Positions 50,253-59,884 of a stretch of DNA of 64,000 nt are shown piece after piece. The position numbers and the translations under genes were made by a program. The number at the start of each line of letters is the position of its first letter. Within the stretch, counting starts at the first letter, position 1. This DNA is from Streptomyces sp. NBRC 110028 (GTDB lineage Bacteria > Actinomycetota > Actinomycetes > Streptomycetales > Streptomycetaceae). The notes beneath the pieces were generated by a model. The model was not told where the DNA came from, did not search any database, and saw nothing but the letters and a program-made list of their open reading frames with translations. Location of the stretch: contig NZ_BBUZ01000024.1 of the NCBI RefSeq assembly GCF_001417735.1, forward strand, positions 55,314 through 119,313. Direction: 5' to 3'.

Positions 50253-51115
50253 GGGACGCCTTTCCGGGCGGTGGCCCGCTCCGCCGCCTTGAGGTACGCC
50301 AGGGAGGAGCGGGCCAGCGCCGGCCCGGCGTGCGAGTGGCGGGGCAGTTCGACGCCCACCAGGCCCCGGTAGTCCATGGCGCGCAGCGCCTCCAGCACCG
50401 GCGGGACGTCCACCTCGCCCTCCCCGAACGGCAGATGCTCGTGCACACCGCGCCGCATGTCCTCGATCTGCACATGGCGGATCCACGGCGCGGCGGCCCG
50501 TACGCAGTCGGCGGGCGGCTCCGGCTCCAGGCACTGGCAGTGGCCGACGTCGAGCGTCAGCCCGAGGGCGGGCGGATCACCCAACGCCCGGCGCAGCCGG
50601 TGGAACCCGGCCAGATCGGCCAGCAGATGCCCCGGTTCGGGTTCCACGGCCAGGGGCACGCCCTCGGACGTGGCGGCCTCCAGCACGGGGTGGAGGGCGT
50701 CGGCCAGCCGCTGCCACGCGGCGTCCTCGGCCGTCCCCGGCGGCAGCACCCCGCTGAAGCAGTGCACCGCGCGCGCCCCCAGCTCCGCGGCCACCCGCAC
50801 GGCGCGCAACAGCAGATCCACGCGGACGGCGCGGGCCCCGGCGTCGGGTTCGAGCAGCGTGGGGTGGTGCTTGCGCCCCGGGTCGAGTACGTATCGGGCG
50901 CCGGTCTCGACGGCGACGCCGAGCCCGAGCCGGGCGAGGCGCTGCCCGACCCGCCGGGTGCGGGCGGCCAGATCCGGGGCGAGGGGGTCGAGGTGCATGT
51001 GGTCGAGCGTGAGCGACACCCCGTCGTAGCCGAGGTCGGCGAGCAGGGTGAGCGCGTCGTCGAGCCGGAGGTCGGTCAGGCCGTTGGTGCCGTACGCGAA
51101 GCGGAGGTCGCTCAT
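50246..51115 (-). CDS. Sugar phosphate isomerase/epimerase-like TIM barrel
   Basis: 289 residues from the ATG at 51115 (ATGA overlap with the prenyltransferase stop). It has the AP-endonuclease-2 barrel pattern: FAYGTNGLTDLRLDDAL, GYDGVSLTLDHMHLDP, VAVETGARYVLDP, LAVEPEPGHLL, LGLTLDVGHCQCL and WIRHVQIEDMRRGVHEH, the Glu, His and Asp residues binding a divalent metal. The HVQIEDMRRGVHEHLPFGEGEVD block is common to inosose or sugar isomerases. It is cytosolic, and by operon context may act on an inositol- or sugar-derived prenylated compound. Confidence 0.87.
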   Translation of the reverse strand: MSDLRFAYGTNGLTDLRLDDALTLLADLGYDGVSLTLDHMHLDPLAPDLAARTRRVGQRLARLGLGVAVETGARYVLDPGRKHHPTLLEPDAGARAVRVDLLLRAVRVAAELGARAVHCFSGVLPPGTAEDAAWQRLADALHPVLEAATSEGVPLAVEPEPGHLLADLAGFHRLRRALGDPPALGLTLDVGHCQCLEPEPPADCVRAAAPWIRHVQIEDMRRGVHEHLPFGEGEVDVPPVLEALRAMDYRGLVGVELPRHSHAGPALARSSLAYLKAAERATARKGVPC

Positions 51116-51999
51116 GTCGGGCTGACCTTTCTGGACAGCCGCCGCGCGACGGGCACCAGCAGGAGCAACCCCGCCCCGGCCCCTCCCGCCCCGGCCCGCT
51201 GAGCGAGCGCCGCCTGCAGCGGGATCATCGCCCGGATGCCGCCGCCGACGGCGCGCTGGAGGAGGTGGGGGGAGGGATTGAGCGCGGCGTGCGCGAAGGG
51301 GCGGGCGGCGGTGGCGAGGTAGGCGGCGGCGAGCGCGGCGGAGGCGAGGGGGCGGGTGCGGCTGCGGGTGCGGGTGGGGGGTCTGGTGGCCGCCCAGGCG
51401 ACCGTCGTGGCCGTGGCCAGGGCCGCCAGGGGGGTCTTCGAGGTGCCGCCCGTGGCCTCGTGGCGGGAGACCGCCGTCACCGCGAGGGTGTGGGCGCCCA
51501 GGAGGGCGGCCGGGGGGAGGGCGTGCCGAGCGGGTGTGGGCGCGGTGGCGGTGGCGCCCAGGAGCAGGTCCAGCGATCGGGCCGCGGCCATCGCGTACGG
51601 GCCCGCCGGGGTGTTCTTCAGCCCCAGGTCGTACGCCCACACCGTGCCCGCCAGGGCCGTGGCCGTGGCGAGGGCCCGGCGGCCCGCCGGCGCCGCGCAC
51701 AGCAGGCCCGCGGCCGTCAGGCCGGTCGCGGCGGTCAGGGCGACGGCCGGGGTGATACGGCCCGACGGCAGGGGGCGCCGGGGGCGTTCGACGGCGTCGA
51801 TGTCGCGGTCCGCCCAGTCGTTGAGCGCCATGCCCGCCTCGTACAGGCACAGCGACGCGCCCATGGCGAGCGCGGTGCCCCGGTTGGGGGCGGTCCGCGT
51901 GGCCGCCGCGCCCGCGAGGGCGTCGCCGGGGACGGTGAACAGGGCGGAGATCCTGAGGAGTTCCGCCCAGGCGCGGGCGCGGGCTCGTGACGGCGTCAC
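51112..51999 (-). CDS. UbiA-family prenyltransferase (EboC-like)
   Basis: 295 residues, GTG start in a GTGA overlap with the inositol-phosphate synthase. It is an integral membrane protein with roughly eight hydrophobic segments. The prenyl-diphosphate-binding motif is NDWADRDIDAVERPRRPLPSG, and a second, shorter motif follows at YDLGLKNTPAGPYAMAAARSLDLLLG. UbiA enzymes attach isoprenoid chains to aromatic or sugar-like acceptors at the membrane. The inositol-phosphate synthase upstream suggests an inositol-type acceptor, as in the described SCO3242-type family, but this is inference. Confidence 0.87.
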   Translation of the reverse strand: MTPSRARARAWAELLRISALFTVPGDALAGAAATRTAPNRGTALAMGASLCLYEAGMALNDWADRDIDAVERPRRPLPSGRITPAVALTAATGLTAAGLLCAAPAGRRALATATALAGTVWAYDLGLKNTPAGPYAMAAARSLDLLLGATATAPTPARHALPPAALLGAHTLAVTAVSRHEATGGTSKTPLAALATATTVAWAATRPPTRTRSRTRPLASAALAAAYLATAARPFAHAALNPSPHLLQRAVGGGIRAMIPLQAALAQRAGAGGAGAGLLLLVPVARRLSRKVSPT

Positions 52000-53156
52000 G
52001 ACCGCTCCCGCAGCCGGGCCGCGAAGCCGGTGAGGGCCGTGTACTGGTCGGCGAGGCCGGACGGGCCGCCGTCCGGGTCCTTGAAGTAGAAGCCGAGTTC
52101 GGTGAGCGGCCCGGTGAGACCCGCCTCGTGGGCGCGGGCCGTGAGGCGGGCCAGGTCGAGGACGAGGGGCGCGGCGAGGGCCGAGTCACAGCCCTGCCAG
52201 ATGGTCTGCAGGACCATACGGGAGCCGAGGAAGCCCTCGAACGCGACGTGATCCCAGGCGGTCTTCCAGTCGCCGAGCGCGGGCACGTTGTCGATGTGCA
52301 GTCGGCCGTCGGGGAGTTCGCCGAGGGTGTCGGCCAGGACACGCGCCTTGCCCGCGTTCTTCGCGGCCGCGGCGGCCGGATCGGCGAGCGCGGCACCGTC
52401 GCCGCCGCCCAGCAGGTTGGTGCCGGACCACGCCCGTACGGGCAGCGCGCGCTGCGCGAACATCGGCGCGAGCACGGACCGCAGCAGCGTCTGCCCCGTC
52501 TTGCCGTCGCGCCCGGCGTACGGCAGGCCGGAGCGGGCCGCTTCGCCGCGCAGCCGGGGGTGGTGCAGCCCGGTGGAGGGGGTGAAGTTGACGTACGGGC
52601 ACCCGGCGCGGAGCGCGGCGGAGGCGTAGAGGGAGCTGGGCGGCAACCGGTCGCCACCGGCGGCGGGGGCCGGTTCGGTCGAGGCGACGTTGACGACGAC
52701 GGCACGGGCGAGGCGATGCGTACGCACGAACGCGTCGAGGTCGTGGGCGAAGGCGTCGATCAGCTCGTCGTCGCCGCGGGTGTCCCCGGGTTGCGGCCCC
52801 CCGGGGCGGATCGCGTCGTCGGCGGCGGTCAGCTCGGCGCGTACGGCGTCGGGCAGCCCGTGGGGCAGAACGCCTTCGGCGGTCAGCGCCTCGGCGCGCT
52901 TGGGGAGCGGGGTGGTGGCGGTGTCGTGGCCACCGAAGACCAGATCGCCGAGCGCGGGCAGAGCGCTGTCCGCGAACGGCGCGGTCTCGGTCACCATCCC
53001 GGTCGTGGGCTGCAGCCCGGCCGCGACGGCGGCACACCCGGCGACGGCGGTGGTGGCGACCGAACCGCGCGCGCCGATGAGCCAGACGCCGGTGCGGAGG
53101 CCGCCGCCCGGGGTGCGAGTGGGGTCGGGGTGGGTGGTGTCGGGGCCGGTGGTCAC
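51996..53156 (-). CDS. Inositol-3-phosphate synthase family protein
   Basis: 386 residues from a GTG at 53156 with GGGAGG upstream. It has the NAD-binding start GVWLIGARGSVATTAVAG, the middle block VNFTPSTGLHHPRLRGEAARSGLPYAGRDGKTGQTLL, SGTNLLGGGDGAALADP (the NLLG.NDG-type loop, slightly diverged), and the end KTAWDHVAFEGFLGSRMVLQTIWQGCDSALAAPLVLDL. The reaction is cyclisation of glucose-6-phosphate to inositol-3-phosphate. A larger housekeeping copy is probably elsewhere; this one heads the Ebo-like operon and would supply its substrate. Confidence 0.88.
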   Translation of the reverse strand: MTTGPDTTHPDPTRTPGGGLRTGVWLIGARGSVATTAVAGCAAVAAGLQPTTGMVTETAPFADSALPALGDLVFGGHDTATTPLPKRAEALTAEGVLPHGLPDAVRAELTAADDAIRPGGPQPGDTRGDDELIDAFAHDLDAFVRTHRLARAVVVNVASTEPAPAAGGDRLPPSSLYASAALRAGCPYVNFTPSTGLHHPRLRGEAARSGLPYAGRDGKTGQTLLRSVLAPMFAQRALPVRAWSGTNLLGGGDGAALADPAAAAAKNAGKARVLADTLGELPDGRLHIDNVPALGDWKTAWDHVAFEGFLGSRMVLQTIWQGCDSALAAPLVLDLARLTARAHEAGLTGPLTELGFYFKDPDGGPSGLADQYTALTGFAARLRERS

Positions 53157-53318
53157 TGGCTGCCTCCCGGATGACGGTCAGGTGCGGGGGTGCGGGTACG
53201 GGGTGGCGGTGGGGGGTTGATGCGGGTCGGGGGCGAGGTCTGGTGGCGCGGGTGCGATGCCGCCCGGTGCCGCCGGGCGTGGCCACCCCTCCTGTTGCCG
53301 GGCCGGAGGCCCCACGGC

Positions 53319-53356
53319 GGCGGCGGGGAGGAGGCGGCGTACTCCTCCCCGCCGCC
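53319..53356 (-). terminator. Perfect 15-bp GC hairpin between ThuA-like gene and Ebo-like operon
   Basis: Arms at 53319-53333 (GGCGGCGGGGAGGAG) and 53342-53356 (CTCCTCCCCGCCGCC) are exactly complementary around an 8-base loop. It lies 85 bases beyond the ThuA-type stop on the minus strand and 163 bases before the next start, the right place to stop read-through into the Ebo-like operon. Confidence 0.65.
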
Positions 53357-53405
53357 TGACGCCGCCCAACGGCTCCCCTCGGGCCGATGGGCGGCCGATC
53401 AGGAC

Positions 53406-53445
53406 TGGTCAGGTGGTCAGTTGGTCAGGTGGTCAGGTGGTCAGG
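53406..53445. repeat. Five tandem copies of the octamer TGGTCAG(G/T)
   Basis: Units at 53406, 53414, 53422, 53430 and 53438 differ at a single base (the second ends in T). The last unit contains the stop codon of the ThuA-type gene (53441-53443). Probably a slippage-prone microsatellite. Confidence 0.85.
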
Positions 53446-54802
53446 ACGGCAGTTCCCTGACGCGGATGTCGCGGAAGGCGACCGCGTCGCCGTCCCCGTG
53501 GTTCTGGATGCCGATATAGCCGCTGCGCAGGCTGCGCACCGGGTCCTGGTTGGTGAAGTCGTTGATCGTTATGCCGTTGAGCCAGACCTGGAGCCGTTCG
53601 CCGCGCACCCGGATCTCGTACGTGTTCCACTCCCCCGGCGGGTTCAGCGCCGCGTCCCGCCGGGCCAGGTCGGCGGACTGGAAGCCGTACACCGCGCCGG
53701 TGGTCTTCTCCGGGGCGTCCGTCGCGTCGATCTGGATCTCATAGCCCCGGTCGACCGCCGACCAGGGGTCGTCGGAGGCGGGGAAGCCGACGAAGACACC
53801 GGAGTTGTCGTCCCCCGTGGCCCCCGACATGCGCCAGTCCAGCTTCAGCGAGTACGAGCCCAACTCGCGCGCCTCGTACCAGAGCAGGCCCATGCCGCCC
53901 GTCGAGGTGAGGGTGCCGGTGGCCGGGTCGAGGGTGAAGCCGCCGGGCCCGGCCTGCTTCCAGCCCGCCGTCGACGTGCCGTCGAACAGGGGTTGGTAGC
54001 CGCGCTCCGGGCGGCAGTCGGCGTGGGCGGCGCCGGTGGCGTAGCGGATGCCGCCGAGCAGGTGCTGCCGGAAGGCGGGGTCGGCGTAGGACTCCTTGGT
54101 GTGGCCGAGGCCCGTGTAGAAGGCGCGGCCGCCGCGGTAGTCCTGGCACCAGGAGATGGGGTGGTCCTCACCCATACCGCCGCCCTCGTACGAGCTCTCG
54201 TCGAGGGTGGCGAGGATGTGGGCCCGTTCGCGCGGGTTGCTGCGGTAGTCGTACCACTCGTCGGTGCGCTGCCAGGCCGCGCCCAGGTGCGCGGTGGCCG
54301 GGTGGGCGCGGTCCTCGACGGCGAGGGTGGCCTGCTGGATGGCGGGGTGGGTCTTGAAGTACGCGCCGACGAGGCCGCCGTAGAACGGCCAGTCGTACTC
54401 GGTGTCGGCGGCCGCGTGCACCCCGGCGTATCCGCCGCCGGCCCGGATGTAGCGTTCGAAGGCGGACTGCTGCTTGCCGTCGAGGACGTCGCCGGTGGTG
54501 GAGAGGAAGACGACGGCGTCGTAGCGGGCCAGGTTGGCGCGGGTGAAGGCGGCGGCGTCCTCGGTGGCGTCGACGGCGAAGCCGTGCTGGGCGCCGAGTT
54601 CCCGGATGGCGGCGATGCCGTCGGGGATCGCGTCGTGGCGGAAGGCGGCCGTCTTGGAGAAGACGAGGACGCGGTCCTCGCCCGGGCCGGAGGCCGCCGC
54701 CGGGGGGAGGGCCGTGGCGGCGAGCAGCAGGGCGGCCACAGCGGAGTTACGCAGAAGGGGGAAGCGGAAGCGGGGTGTGTGTCTGGGGCGGTGCGGGGGC
54801 AT
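53441..54802 (-). CDS. Secreted ThuA-domain protein with C-terminal DUF1080 (3-keto-disaccharide hydrolase-like) domain
   Basis: 453 residues from the ATG at 54802 (AAGGAG upstream). A signal peptide (FPLLRNSAVAALLLAATALPPAAA) leads into a ThuA domain, a glutamine-amidotransferase-like fold: RVLVFSKTAAFRHDAIPDGIAAI, VVFLSTTGDVLDGKQ, GGGYAGVHAAADTEYDWPFYGGLVGAYF and GRAFYTGLGHTKESY. From about residue 270 the concanavalin-like DUF1080 domain follows: YQPLFDGTSTAGWKQAGPGGF, YSLKLDWRMSGATGDDNSGVFVGFP, WNTYEIRVRGERLQVWLNG. Such fusions act outside the cell on keto- or disaccharides. It is 76 bases after the sugar dehydrogenase and probably co-transcribed. Confidence 0.88.
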   Translation of the reverse strand: MPPHRPRHTPRFRFPLLRNSAVAALLLAATALPPAAASGPGEDRVLVFSKTAAFRHDAIPDGIAAIRELGAQHGFAVDATEDAAAFTRANLARYDAVVFLSTTGDVLDGKQQSAFERYIRAGGGYAGVHAAADTEYDWPFYGGLVGAYFKTHPAIQQATLAVEDRAHPATAHLGAAWQRTDEWYDYRSNPRERAHILATLDESSYEGGGMGEDHPISWCQDYRGGRAFYTGLGHTKESYADPAFRQHLLGGIRYATGAAHADCRPERGYQPLFDGTSTAGWKQAGPGGFTLDPATGTLTSTGGMGLLWYEARELGSYSLKLDWRMSGATGDDNSGVFVGFPASDDPWSAVDRGYEIQIDATDAPEKTTGAVYGFQSADLARRDAALNPPGEWNTYEIRVRGERLQVWLNGITINDFTNQDPVRSLRSGYIGIQNHGDGDAVAFRDIRVRELPS

Positions 54803-54878
54803 GGGCGGGTGCTCCTTCCTCCGGGTGCGGGCCCGGTCCCGGGGCGGGCGTGCCGCCCCGGGGCCGGGCCGCGCGTGG

Positions 54879-57320
54879 TCAGCCGGTGCCGATGGTGAAG
54901 TCGTCCACGTCGTACAGCGCTCCCGCACCGCCCTTGAAGACGAGGCAGAGCGTGGTGGTACGGGCCGGGGGCTTCCGCAGCACCGTTTTGACCTCCTGGA
55001 ACGTCTCCCAGTCGCCGGTCACCGGCACGGTGACCTGGCCCAGCAGCTGCCCGGTCGGGGAGCCGGTGCGCACTTCGAGGGTGCCGCCCGCGCCGGCGGA
55101 GGAGACGCGTGCGGTGAAGTCCTTGGCGTTGCCGAGGAGGTACGGGGTGAAGGCGATCCAGTCGCCGTCGTCGATGTTGCCGACCGTCTTGCCGCCGTTC
55201 GCCGGGGCGTGGTTGATGACGTCGACGCCCTGGGAGTCGCCGTAGTGCTCGGCCTGGCGGTGCCGGGGCTGGACGACGTTCTGGTCGTGGGTGGTCAGCG
55301 GCGGCTGGCCGCCTCCGCCGTTGTCGGTGTACTCGGCGTCGAAGACCCCGAAGATGTTGGCGTTGGGGTCGTGCTCGCTGTCGGCGCTGGTCTTCAGCGT
55401 TCCGGAGCAGCCGGTGGCCGAGGTGATGGGGTGGCCATGGCTGTCGTGGCCGAGGACATGGGTGACCTTGACCTTGGCGCAGTCGATGGTGCGGTCCTCG
55501 GGGTCGGTCACCTTCACCTTGAACGGCACCTCGTCGCCGAAGGTGAACAGCTGCCCGTCGCCGGGCAGTTGGAGCGTCACCTTGGGGGCGGTGTTGCCGA
55601 CCGTGAGGTGCACGCCGGCGCTGCCGCTGCGGCCGGAGGGGTCGGTGGCGGTGACGGTGGCGGTGTAGGTGCCGTTCTCGGTGTAGCGGTGGGTGGGGTT
55701 GGGGGCGGTGGAGGTGTGGCCGTCGCCGAAGTCCCAGCGGTACGTGAGGGTGTCGCCGTCGGCGTCGGCGGTGCCCGCCGAGCTGAACGCGACCCTCAGG
55801 GGCGCCTTGCCGGATGTACGGTCGGCGGCGGCCTCGGCGATCGGCGAGTATCCGCCGGTGGCGTTCTCGATGCGGTAGAGCGCGGAGTGCTCGTCACCGT
55901 TGAAGTAGCCGAGGCCGTAGTCGAGGACGTACAGCGCGCCGTCCGGGCCGAAGGCGGAGTCCATGACCTGGGTGCCGGTCCACGGGAAGTCGTTGATCTT
56001 CTGCACGGTGCCGTCCGGGCCCTGCTCGATCCGTTTGATCCACTCGCGGCCGAACTCGCCCGCGAAGAAGTCCCCGTCATAGCTTTCCGGGAACTTCACC
56101 GGGGAGTCGAGCGCGGCGTCGTAGCGGTAGACCGGGCCGGCCATCGGCGACTCGGAGCCGGTGCCGAACTCGGGCACCGAGCCGCCGTCGTACGGGATCC
56201 AGGCGGGCTGGGCGGGCGGCAGCTCGGTCAGCCCGGTGTTGTGCGGCGAGGTGTTCTCCGGCGCGGCGCAGTCGAAGGCCGAGCCGGAGGCGCCGGTGGC
56301 GAAGTCGTAGTCGTGGTACGGCTTGTTGTCGGCGATGCAGTACGGCCAGCCGAAGTTGCCGGGCTTGGTGACGCGGGCGAACTCGACCGCGCCGCCCGGA
56401 CCGCGCTGGGGGTCGGCGGCGCCCGCGTCCGGGCCGTAGTCGCCGACGTAGACCGTGCCGGTCGGCTTGTCGACGCTCATCCGGAACGGGTTGCGGAAGC
56501 CCATCGCGTAGATCTCGGGGCGGGTCTTGTCGGTGCCGGGCGGGAAGAGGTTGCCGTCCGGGACCGTGTACGAGCCGTCCGCCGCCACCTTGATCCGCAG
56601 GATCTTCCCGCGCAGATCGTTGGTGTTGCCCGCGGAGCGGCGGGCGTCGTAGGCGGGGTTGCGGTCGGGGCGCTCGTCGATGGGGGTGAAGCCGTCGGAG
56701 GCGAACGGGTTGGTGTCGTCGCCGGTGGAGAGGTAGAGGTTGCCGTCGGCGTCGAAGTCGATGTCGCCGCCGACGTGGCAGCAGATGCCGCGGGCGGCGG
56801 GGATGTCGAGGACCTTCTTCTCGCTGCCGGTGTTCAGGGTGCCGTCGGGGTTGAGGGTGAAGCGGGAGAGGCGGTTGACGCCGTCGAACCTGGCGAAGTC
56901 GGCGGCCGTGCCGTTGTTGGGAGCGTCGCCGGTGGGGGTGTCCAGCGCGGGTGCGTAGTAGAGGTAGATGGCGCGGTTCTGCTGGAATCCGGGGTCGATG
57001 CCGACGCCCTGGAGCCCCTCCTCGTCGTGTGAGTAGACCGGGAGCCTGCCGGACACCTTGGTGTCGCCGGCCGCGTCGGTCAGGCGCAGGGTGCCGTCGC
57101 GAGAGGTGTGCAGCACCGAGCGGTCGGGGAGGACGGCGAGCGACATGGGCTCACCGGTCTCGACCTCGCCCTTGGCGAGCGTGACCTGCTGGAACTTCTC
57201 CTCCGCCTGATCTGCGCCCGCTTGTGCGGGCGGTGCGGTGAACGCGAGCCCCGCGCCCACGAGCAGGGAGCTCGTGAGGAGCGCGAGGGAGCCGCGCAGT
57301 CCATGCCGTTTCCTGTGCAC
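54879..57320 (-). CDS. Secreted PQQ-dependent sugar dehydrogenase-like protein with PKD and CBM6-like domains
   Basis: 813 residues from the GTG at 57320, seven bases after GGAGG. A signal peptide (LALLTSSLLVGAGLAFTAPPAQA) is followed by a glucose/sorbosone dehydrogenase beta-propeller (PDRSVLHTSRDGTLRL, YSHDEEGLQGVGIDPGF, GGDIDFDADGNLYLSTGD, AMGFRNPFRMSVD, FGPDGALYVLDYG). Then comes a PKD domain (TYRWDFGDGHTSTAPNPTHRYTENGTYTATVTATD), another Ig-like segment, and a CBM6-like carbohydrate-binding end (TVGNIDDGDWIAFTPYLLGNAKDFTARVSSAGAGGTLEVRTG). It should oxidise sugars or polysaccharide ends outside the cell. PQQ use is inferred from the family. Confidence 0.9.
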   Translation of the reverse strand: MHRKRHGLRGSLALLTSSLLVGAGLAFTAPPAQAGADQAEEKFQQVTLAKGEVETGEPMSLAVLPDRSVLHTSRDGTLRLTDAAGDTKVSGRLPVYSHDEEGLQGVGIDPGFQQNRAIYLYYAPALDTPTGDAPNNGTAADFARFDGVNRLSRFTLNPDGTLNTGSEKKVLDIPAARGICCHVGGDIDFDADGNLYLSTGDDTNPFASDGFTPIDERPDRNPAYDARRSAGNTNDLRGKILRIKVAADGSYTVPDGNLFPPGTDKTRPEIYAMGFRNPFRMSVDKPTGTVYVGDYGPDAGAADPQRGPGGAVEFARVTKPGNFGWPYCIADNKPYHDYDFATGASGSAFDCAAPENTSPHNTGLTELPPAQPAWIPYDGGSVPEFGTGSESPMAGPVYRYDAALDSPVKFPESYDGDFFAGEFGREWIKRIEQGPDGTVQKINDFPWTGTQVMDSAFGPDGALYVLDYGLGYFNGDEHSALYRIENATGGYSPIAEAAADRTSGKAPLRVAFSSAGTADADGDTLTYRWDFGDGHTSTAPNPTHRYTENGTYTATVTATDPSGRSGSAGVHLTVGNTAPKVTLQLPGDGQLFTFGDEVPFKVKVTDPEDRTIDCAKVKVTHVLGHDSHGHPITSATGCSGTLKTSADSEHDPNANIFGVFDAEYTDNGGGGQPPLTTHDQNVVQPRHRQAEHYGDSQGVDVINHAPANGGKTVGNIDDGDWIAFTPYLLGNAKDFTARVSSAGAGGTLEVRTGSPTGQLLGQVTVPVTGDWETFQEVKTVLRKPPARTTTLCLVFKGGAGALYDVDDFTIGTG

Positions 57321-57621
57321 GCTGATCCTCCGGGAAAAGAGGGGGTGTACGGACGGGGGGCCGTTGGCCGCCCGACCTGGCACAGGCGCGCGCCGTCGCG
57401 CCGTTCGGTGACCGGTTCGGGGTGAGGGGACCCCGTGTGACCGGTACATCTCAAGGACGGTAGCGGTGTTTGTCCGGTTCGGAAACCCCTTTGACGTGGG
57501 GTGGGTCGGCTTGGTCCGCGGGGAGGACAAAGCCGAGGGGGGCCGGGACGGGGGCGTTTCCCCCGCCCCGCCCCTTCCCGCGGCGTCCGACAGGTGGCTT
57601 TCGCCGCGTGGCGGGATCTGG
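57321..57621. other. Intergenic region upstream of the sugar dehydrogenase gene
   Basis: 301 bases. The promoter for the dehydrogenase/ThuA pair should be here. No clear operator or hairpin was seen; a mildly A+T-rich patch lies at 57460-57495. Confidence 0.45.
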
Positions 57622-58623
57622 TCAGTCGCCGCCGAAGGCGGCGTCGAAGGAGGCCGTCGGGGGGTCGAAGTCGTAGGCCTTCAGGTGGCGCAGGGCCTCG
57701 GGCGCGCCCGTGAGGCGGTCCATGCCCGCGTCCTCCCACTCCACCGAGACCGGGCCGTCGTACGCGATGGAGCGCAGCATGCGGAAGACGTCCTCCCAGG
57801 GCACGTCGCCGTGGCCGGCGGAGACGAAGTCCCAGCCGCGGCGGGGGTCGCCCCAGGGGAGGTGGGAGCCCAGGCGGCCGTTGCGGCCGTCCAGGCGGCG
57901 GCGGGCCTCCTTGCAGTCGACGTGGTAGATCCGGTCGCGGAAGTCCCACAGGAAGCCGACCGGGTCGAGGTCCTGCCAGACGAAGTGGCTGGGGTCGAAG
58001 TTGAGGCCGAAGGCGGGGCGGTGGCCGATGGCTTCGAGGGCGCGGTGGGTCGTCCAGTAGTCGTACGCGATCTCGCTCGGGTGGACCTCGTGGGCGAAGC
58101 GCACGCCCTCGGCGTCGAAGACGTCCAGGATGGGATTCCAGCGGGTCGCGAAGTCCTCGTAGCCGCGGTCGATCATGCCGGGCGGCACCGGCGGGAACAT
58201 GGCGACCAGGTGCCAGATGGACGAGCCGGTGAAGCCGATGACGGTGCGCACCCCGAAGGCGGCCGCGGCGCGGGCGGTGTCGGCCATTTCGGCGGCGGCC
58301 CGCTGCCGCACGCCTTCCGCGTCGCCGTCGCCCCAGACGCGGGCGGGGAGGATCGCCCGGTGGCGTTCGTCGATGGGGTGGTCGCAGACGGCCTGGCCCA
58401 CCAGGTGGTTGGAGATCGCCCAGCACTGGAGGCCGTATGTGTCGAGGAGCCGGCGGCGGCCGTCGAGGTAGCCGGATTCGCCGAGGGCGCGGTCGACCTC
58501 GAAGTGGTCGCCCCAGCAGGCGAGTTCGAGTCCGTCGTAGCCGAAGTCGCGGGCGTGGCGGCAGACCTCCTCCAGCGGCAGGTCCGCCCACTGGCCGGTG
58601 AAGAGGGTGAAGGGTCTGGGCAT
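57622..58623 (-). CDS. Sugar phosphate isomerase/epimerase
   Basis: 333 residues from the ATG at 58623 with GAGGAGGAG upstream. TIM-barrel isomerase pattern: [102 protein letters not shown] and [14 protein letters not shown]. Glu, Asp, His and Glu ligands are all present. It is cytosolic and follows the Gfo/Idh dehydrogenase by 14 bases, a usual pair in use of inositol or keto-sugars. Length is typical. Confidence 0.9.
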   Translation of the reverse strand: MPRPFTLFTGQWADLPLEEVCRHARDFGYDGLELACWGDHFEVDRALGESGYLDGRRRLLDTYGLQCWAISNHLVGQAVCDHPIDERHRAILPARVWGDGDAEGVRQRAAAEMADTARAAAAFGVRTVIGFTGSSIWHLVAMFPPVPPGMIDRGYEDFATRWNPILDVFDAEGVRFAHEVHPSEIAYDYWTTHRALEAIGHRPAFGLNFDPSHFVWQDLDPVGFLWDFRDRIYHVDCKEARRRLDGRNGRLGSHLPWGDPRRGWDFVSAGHGDVPWEDVFRMLRSIAYDGPVSVEWEDAGMDRLTGAPEALRHLKAYDFDPPTASFDAAFGGD

Positions 58624-58637
58624 GGTGGGACTCCTCC

Positions 58638-59840
58638 TCAGGCGGGCACGGGGGTGTAGACGCAGTTCTTCCCGGCGCTCTCCTCCACCGCGGCCAGCAC
58701 CCGCTGCACCTGGAGCCCGTCCTCGAAGGACGGTTCGGGGTCCGTTCCGGCTGCGATGGCCGCCACCATGTCGCGCGCCTGGTGGACGAAGGTGTGGTCG
58801 TAGCCGAGGGCGTGGCCCGGGGGCCACCAGGCCTCCAGGTAGGGGTGGTCGGGCTCGGTGACCAGGATGCGGCGGAAGCCGGAGTCGGCGGCGGGTGCGG
58901 TGTGGTCGTGGAAGGACAGCTCGTTGAGCCGTTCGAGGTCGAAGGCGAGCGAGCCGTGGTCGCCGTTCAGCTCGATGCGCAGCGCGTTCTTGCGCCCGGC
59001 GGCGAAGCGGCTGGCCTCGAAGGACGCCAGCGCGCCGGAGGCGAGGCGGCCGGTGAACAGGGCCGCGTCGTCGACGGTGACCGGGCCGCGCGCCGCCACA
59101 CCGGCGGCGCCGGCCGTCAGGCCCGCCACCGCCCCGGCGGGCAGCGGGCGTTCCCGTACGAAGGTCTCGGTGAGCGCCGAGACGCCGACCAGCCGCTCCC
59201 CCGCCAGGTACTGCGCGAGGTCCACGATGTGCGCCCCGAGGTCGCCGAGCGCGCCGGAGCCCGCCAGTTCCCGGCGCAGCCGCCACACCAGGGGGAATTC
59301 CGGGTCCACGATCCAGTCCTGGAGGTAGCTGACCCGTACGTGGCGTAACACGCCGATCCGGCCGTCGGCCACCATGCGGCGGGCCTGCGCGATCGCGGGC
59401 GTACGGCGGTAGTTGAAGCCCACCATGGCCCGCTGTCCGCGCGTCCGGGCCCGGCGTGCCGCGTCGGCCATGGCCTCCGCCTCGGCGACGGAGTTGGCGA
59501 GGGGCTTCTCGCACAGCACGTGCTTGCCCGCCTCCAGCGCGGCGATCGCGATCTCGGCGTGGCTGTCGCCGGGGGTGCAGACGTCGACCAGTTGCACATC
59601 GTCCCGGGCGATCAGCGCGCGCCAGTCGGTCTCGGCGGCCGCCCAGCCGTGTTTGTCCGCGGCGGCGCGTACGGCGTCCGGGTCACGGCCGCAGATGGCG
59701 GCCATGGCCGGGCGGAGGGGGAGGTCGAAGACGCGGCCCGCGGTGCGCCAGCCCTGGGAGTGGGCGGCGCCCATGAAGGCGTAGCCGACCATGCCGATGC
59801 CGAGTCCGTGGGCTCCGTGTTGCGCTTCGGGGTGTTCCAT
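58638..59840 (-). CDS. Gfo/Idh/MocA-family oxidoreductase
   Basis: 400 residues from the ATG at 59840 (AGAGGAG upstream); the longer frame runs into the MITE. N-terminal NAD(P)-binding fold: [19 protein letters not shown], then [33 protein letters not shown] with the family EKP motif and its lysine. [19 protein letters not shown] follows, and the C-terminal domain has [14 protein letters not shown] with the expected catalytic histidine. It oxidises or reduces a sugar or inositol hydroxyl. Upstream is a MITE and then the ABC importer genes, so all are likely part of one sugar-use region. Confidence 0.91.
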   Translation of the reverse strand: MEHPEAQHGAHGLGIGMVGYAFMGAAHSQGWRTAGRVFDLPLRPAMAAICGRDPDAVRAAADKHGWAAAETDWRALIARDDVQLVDVCTPGDSHAEIAIAALEAGKHVLCEKPLANSVAEAEAMADAARRARTRGQRAMVGFNYRRTPAIAQARRMVADGRIGVLRHVRVSYLQDWIVDPEFPLVWRLRRELAGSGALGDLGAHIVDLAQYLAGERLVGVSALTETFVRERPLPAGAVAGLTAGAAGVAARGPVTVDDAALFTGRLASGALASFEASRFAAGRKNALRIELNGDHGSLAFDLERLNELSFHDHTAPAADSGFRRILVTEPDHPYLEAWWPPGHALGYDHTFVHQARDMVAAIAAGTDPEPSFEDGLQVQRVLAAVEESAGKNCVYTPVPA

Positions 59841-59884
59841 GTGGCTCCTCTCAGATCGCGGCGGATGCGAGGTGGAGATGGGGC

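Noticed and set aside
53406..53445. Regular short repeats considered as a CRISPR-like array
   Set aside because: Units are 8 bases with no spacers; it is a simple tandem repeat. No CRISPR array or cas gene was seen in the window.
54534..57032. 832-residue plus-strand open frame
   Set aside because: Antisense to the sugar dehydrogenase and ThuA-type genes; valine/glycine-rich repetitive composition without domains.
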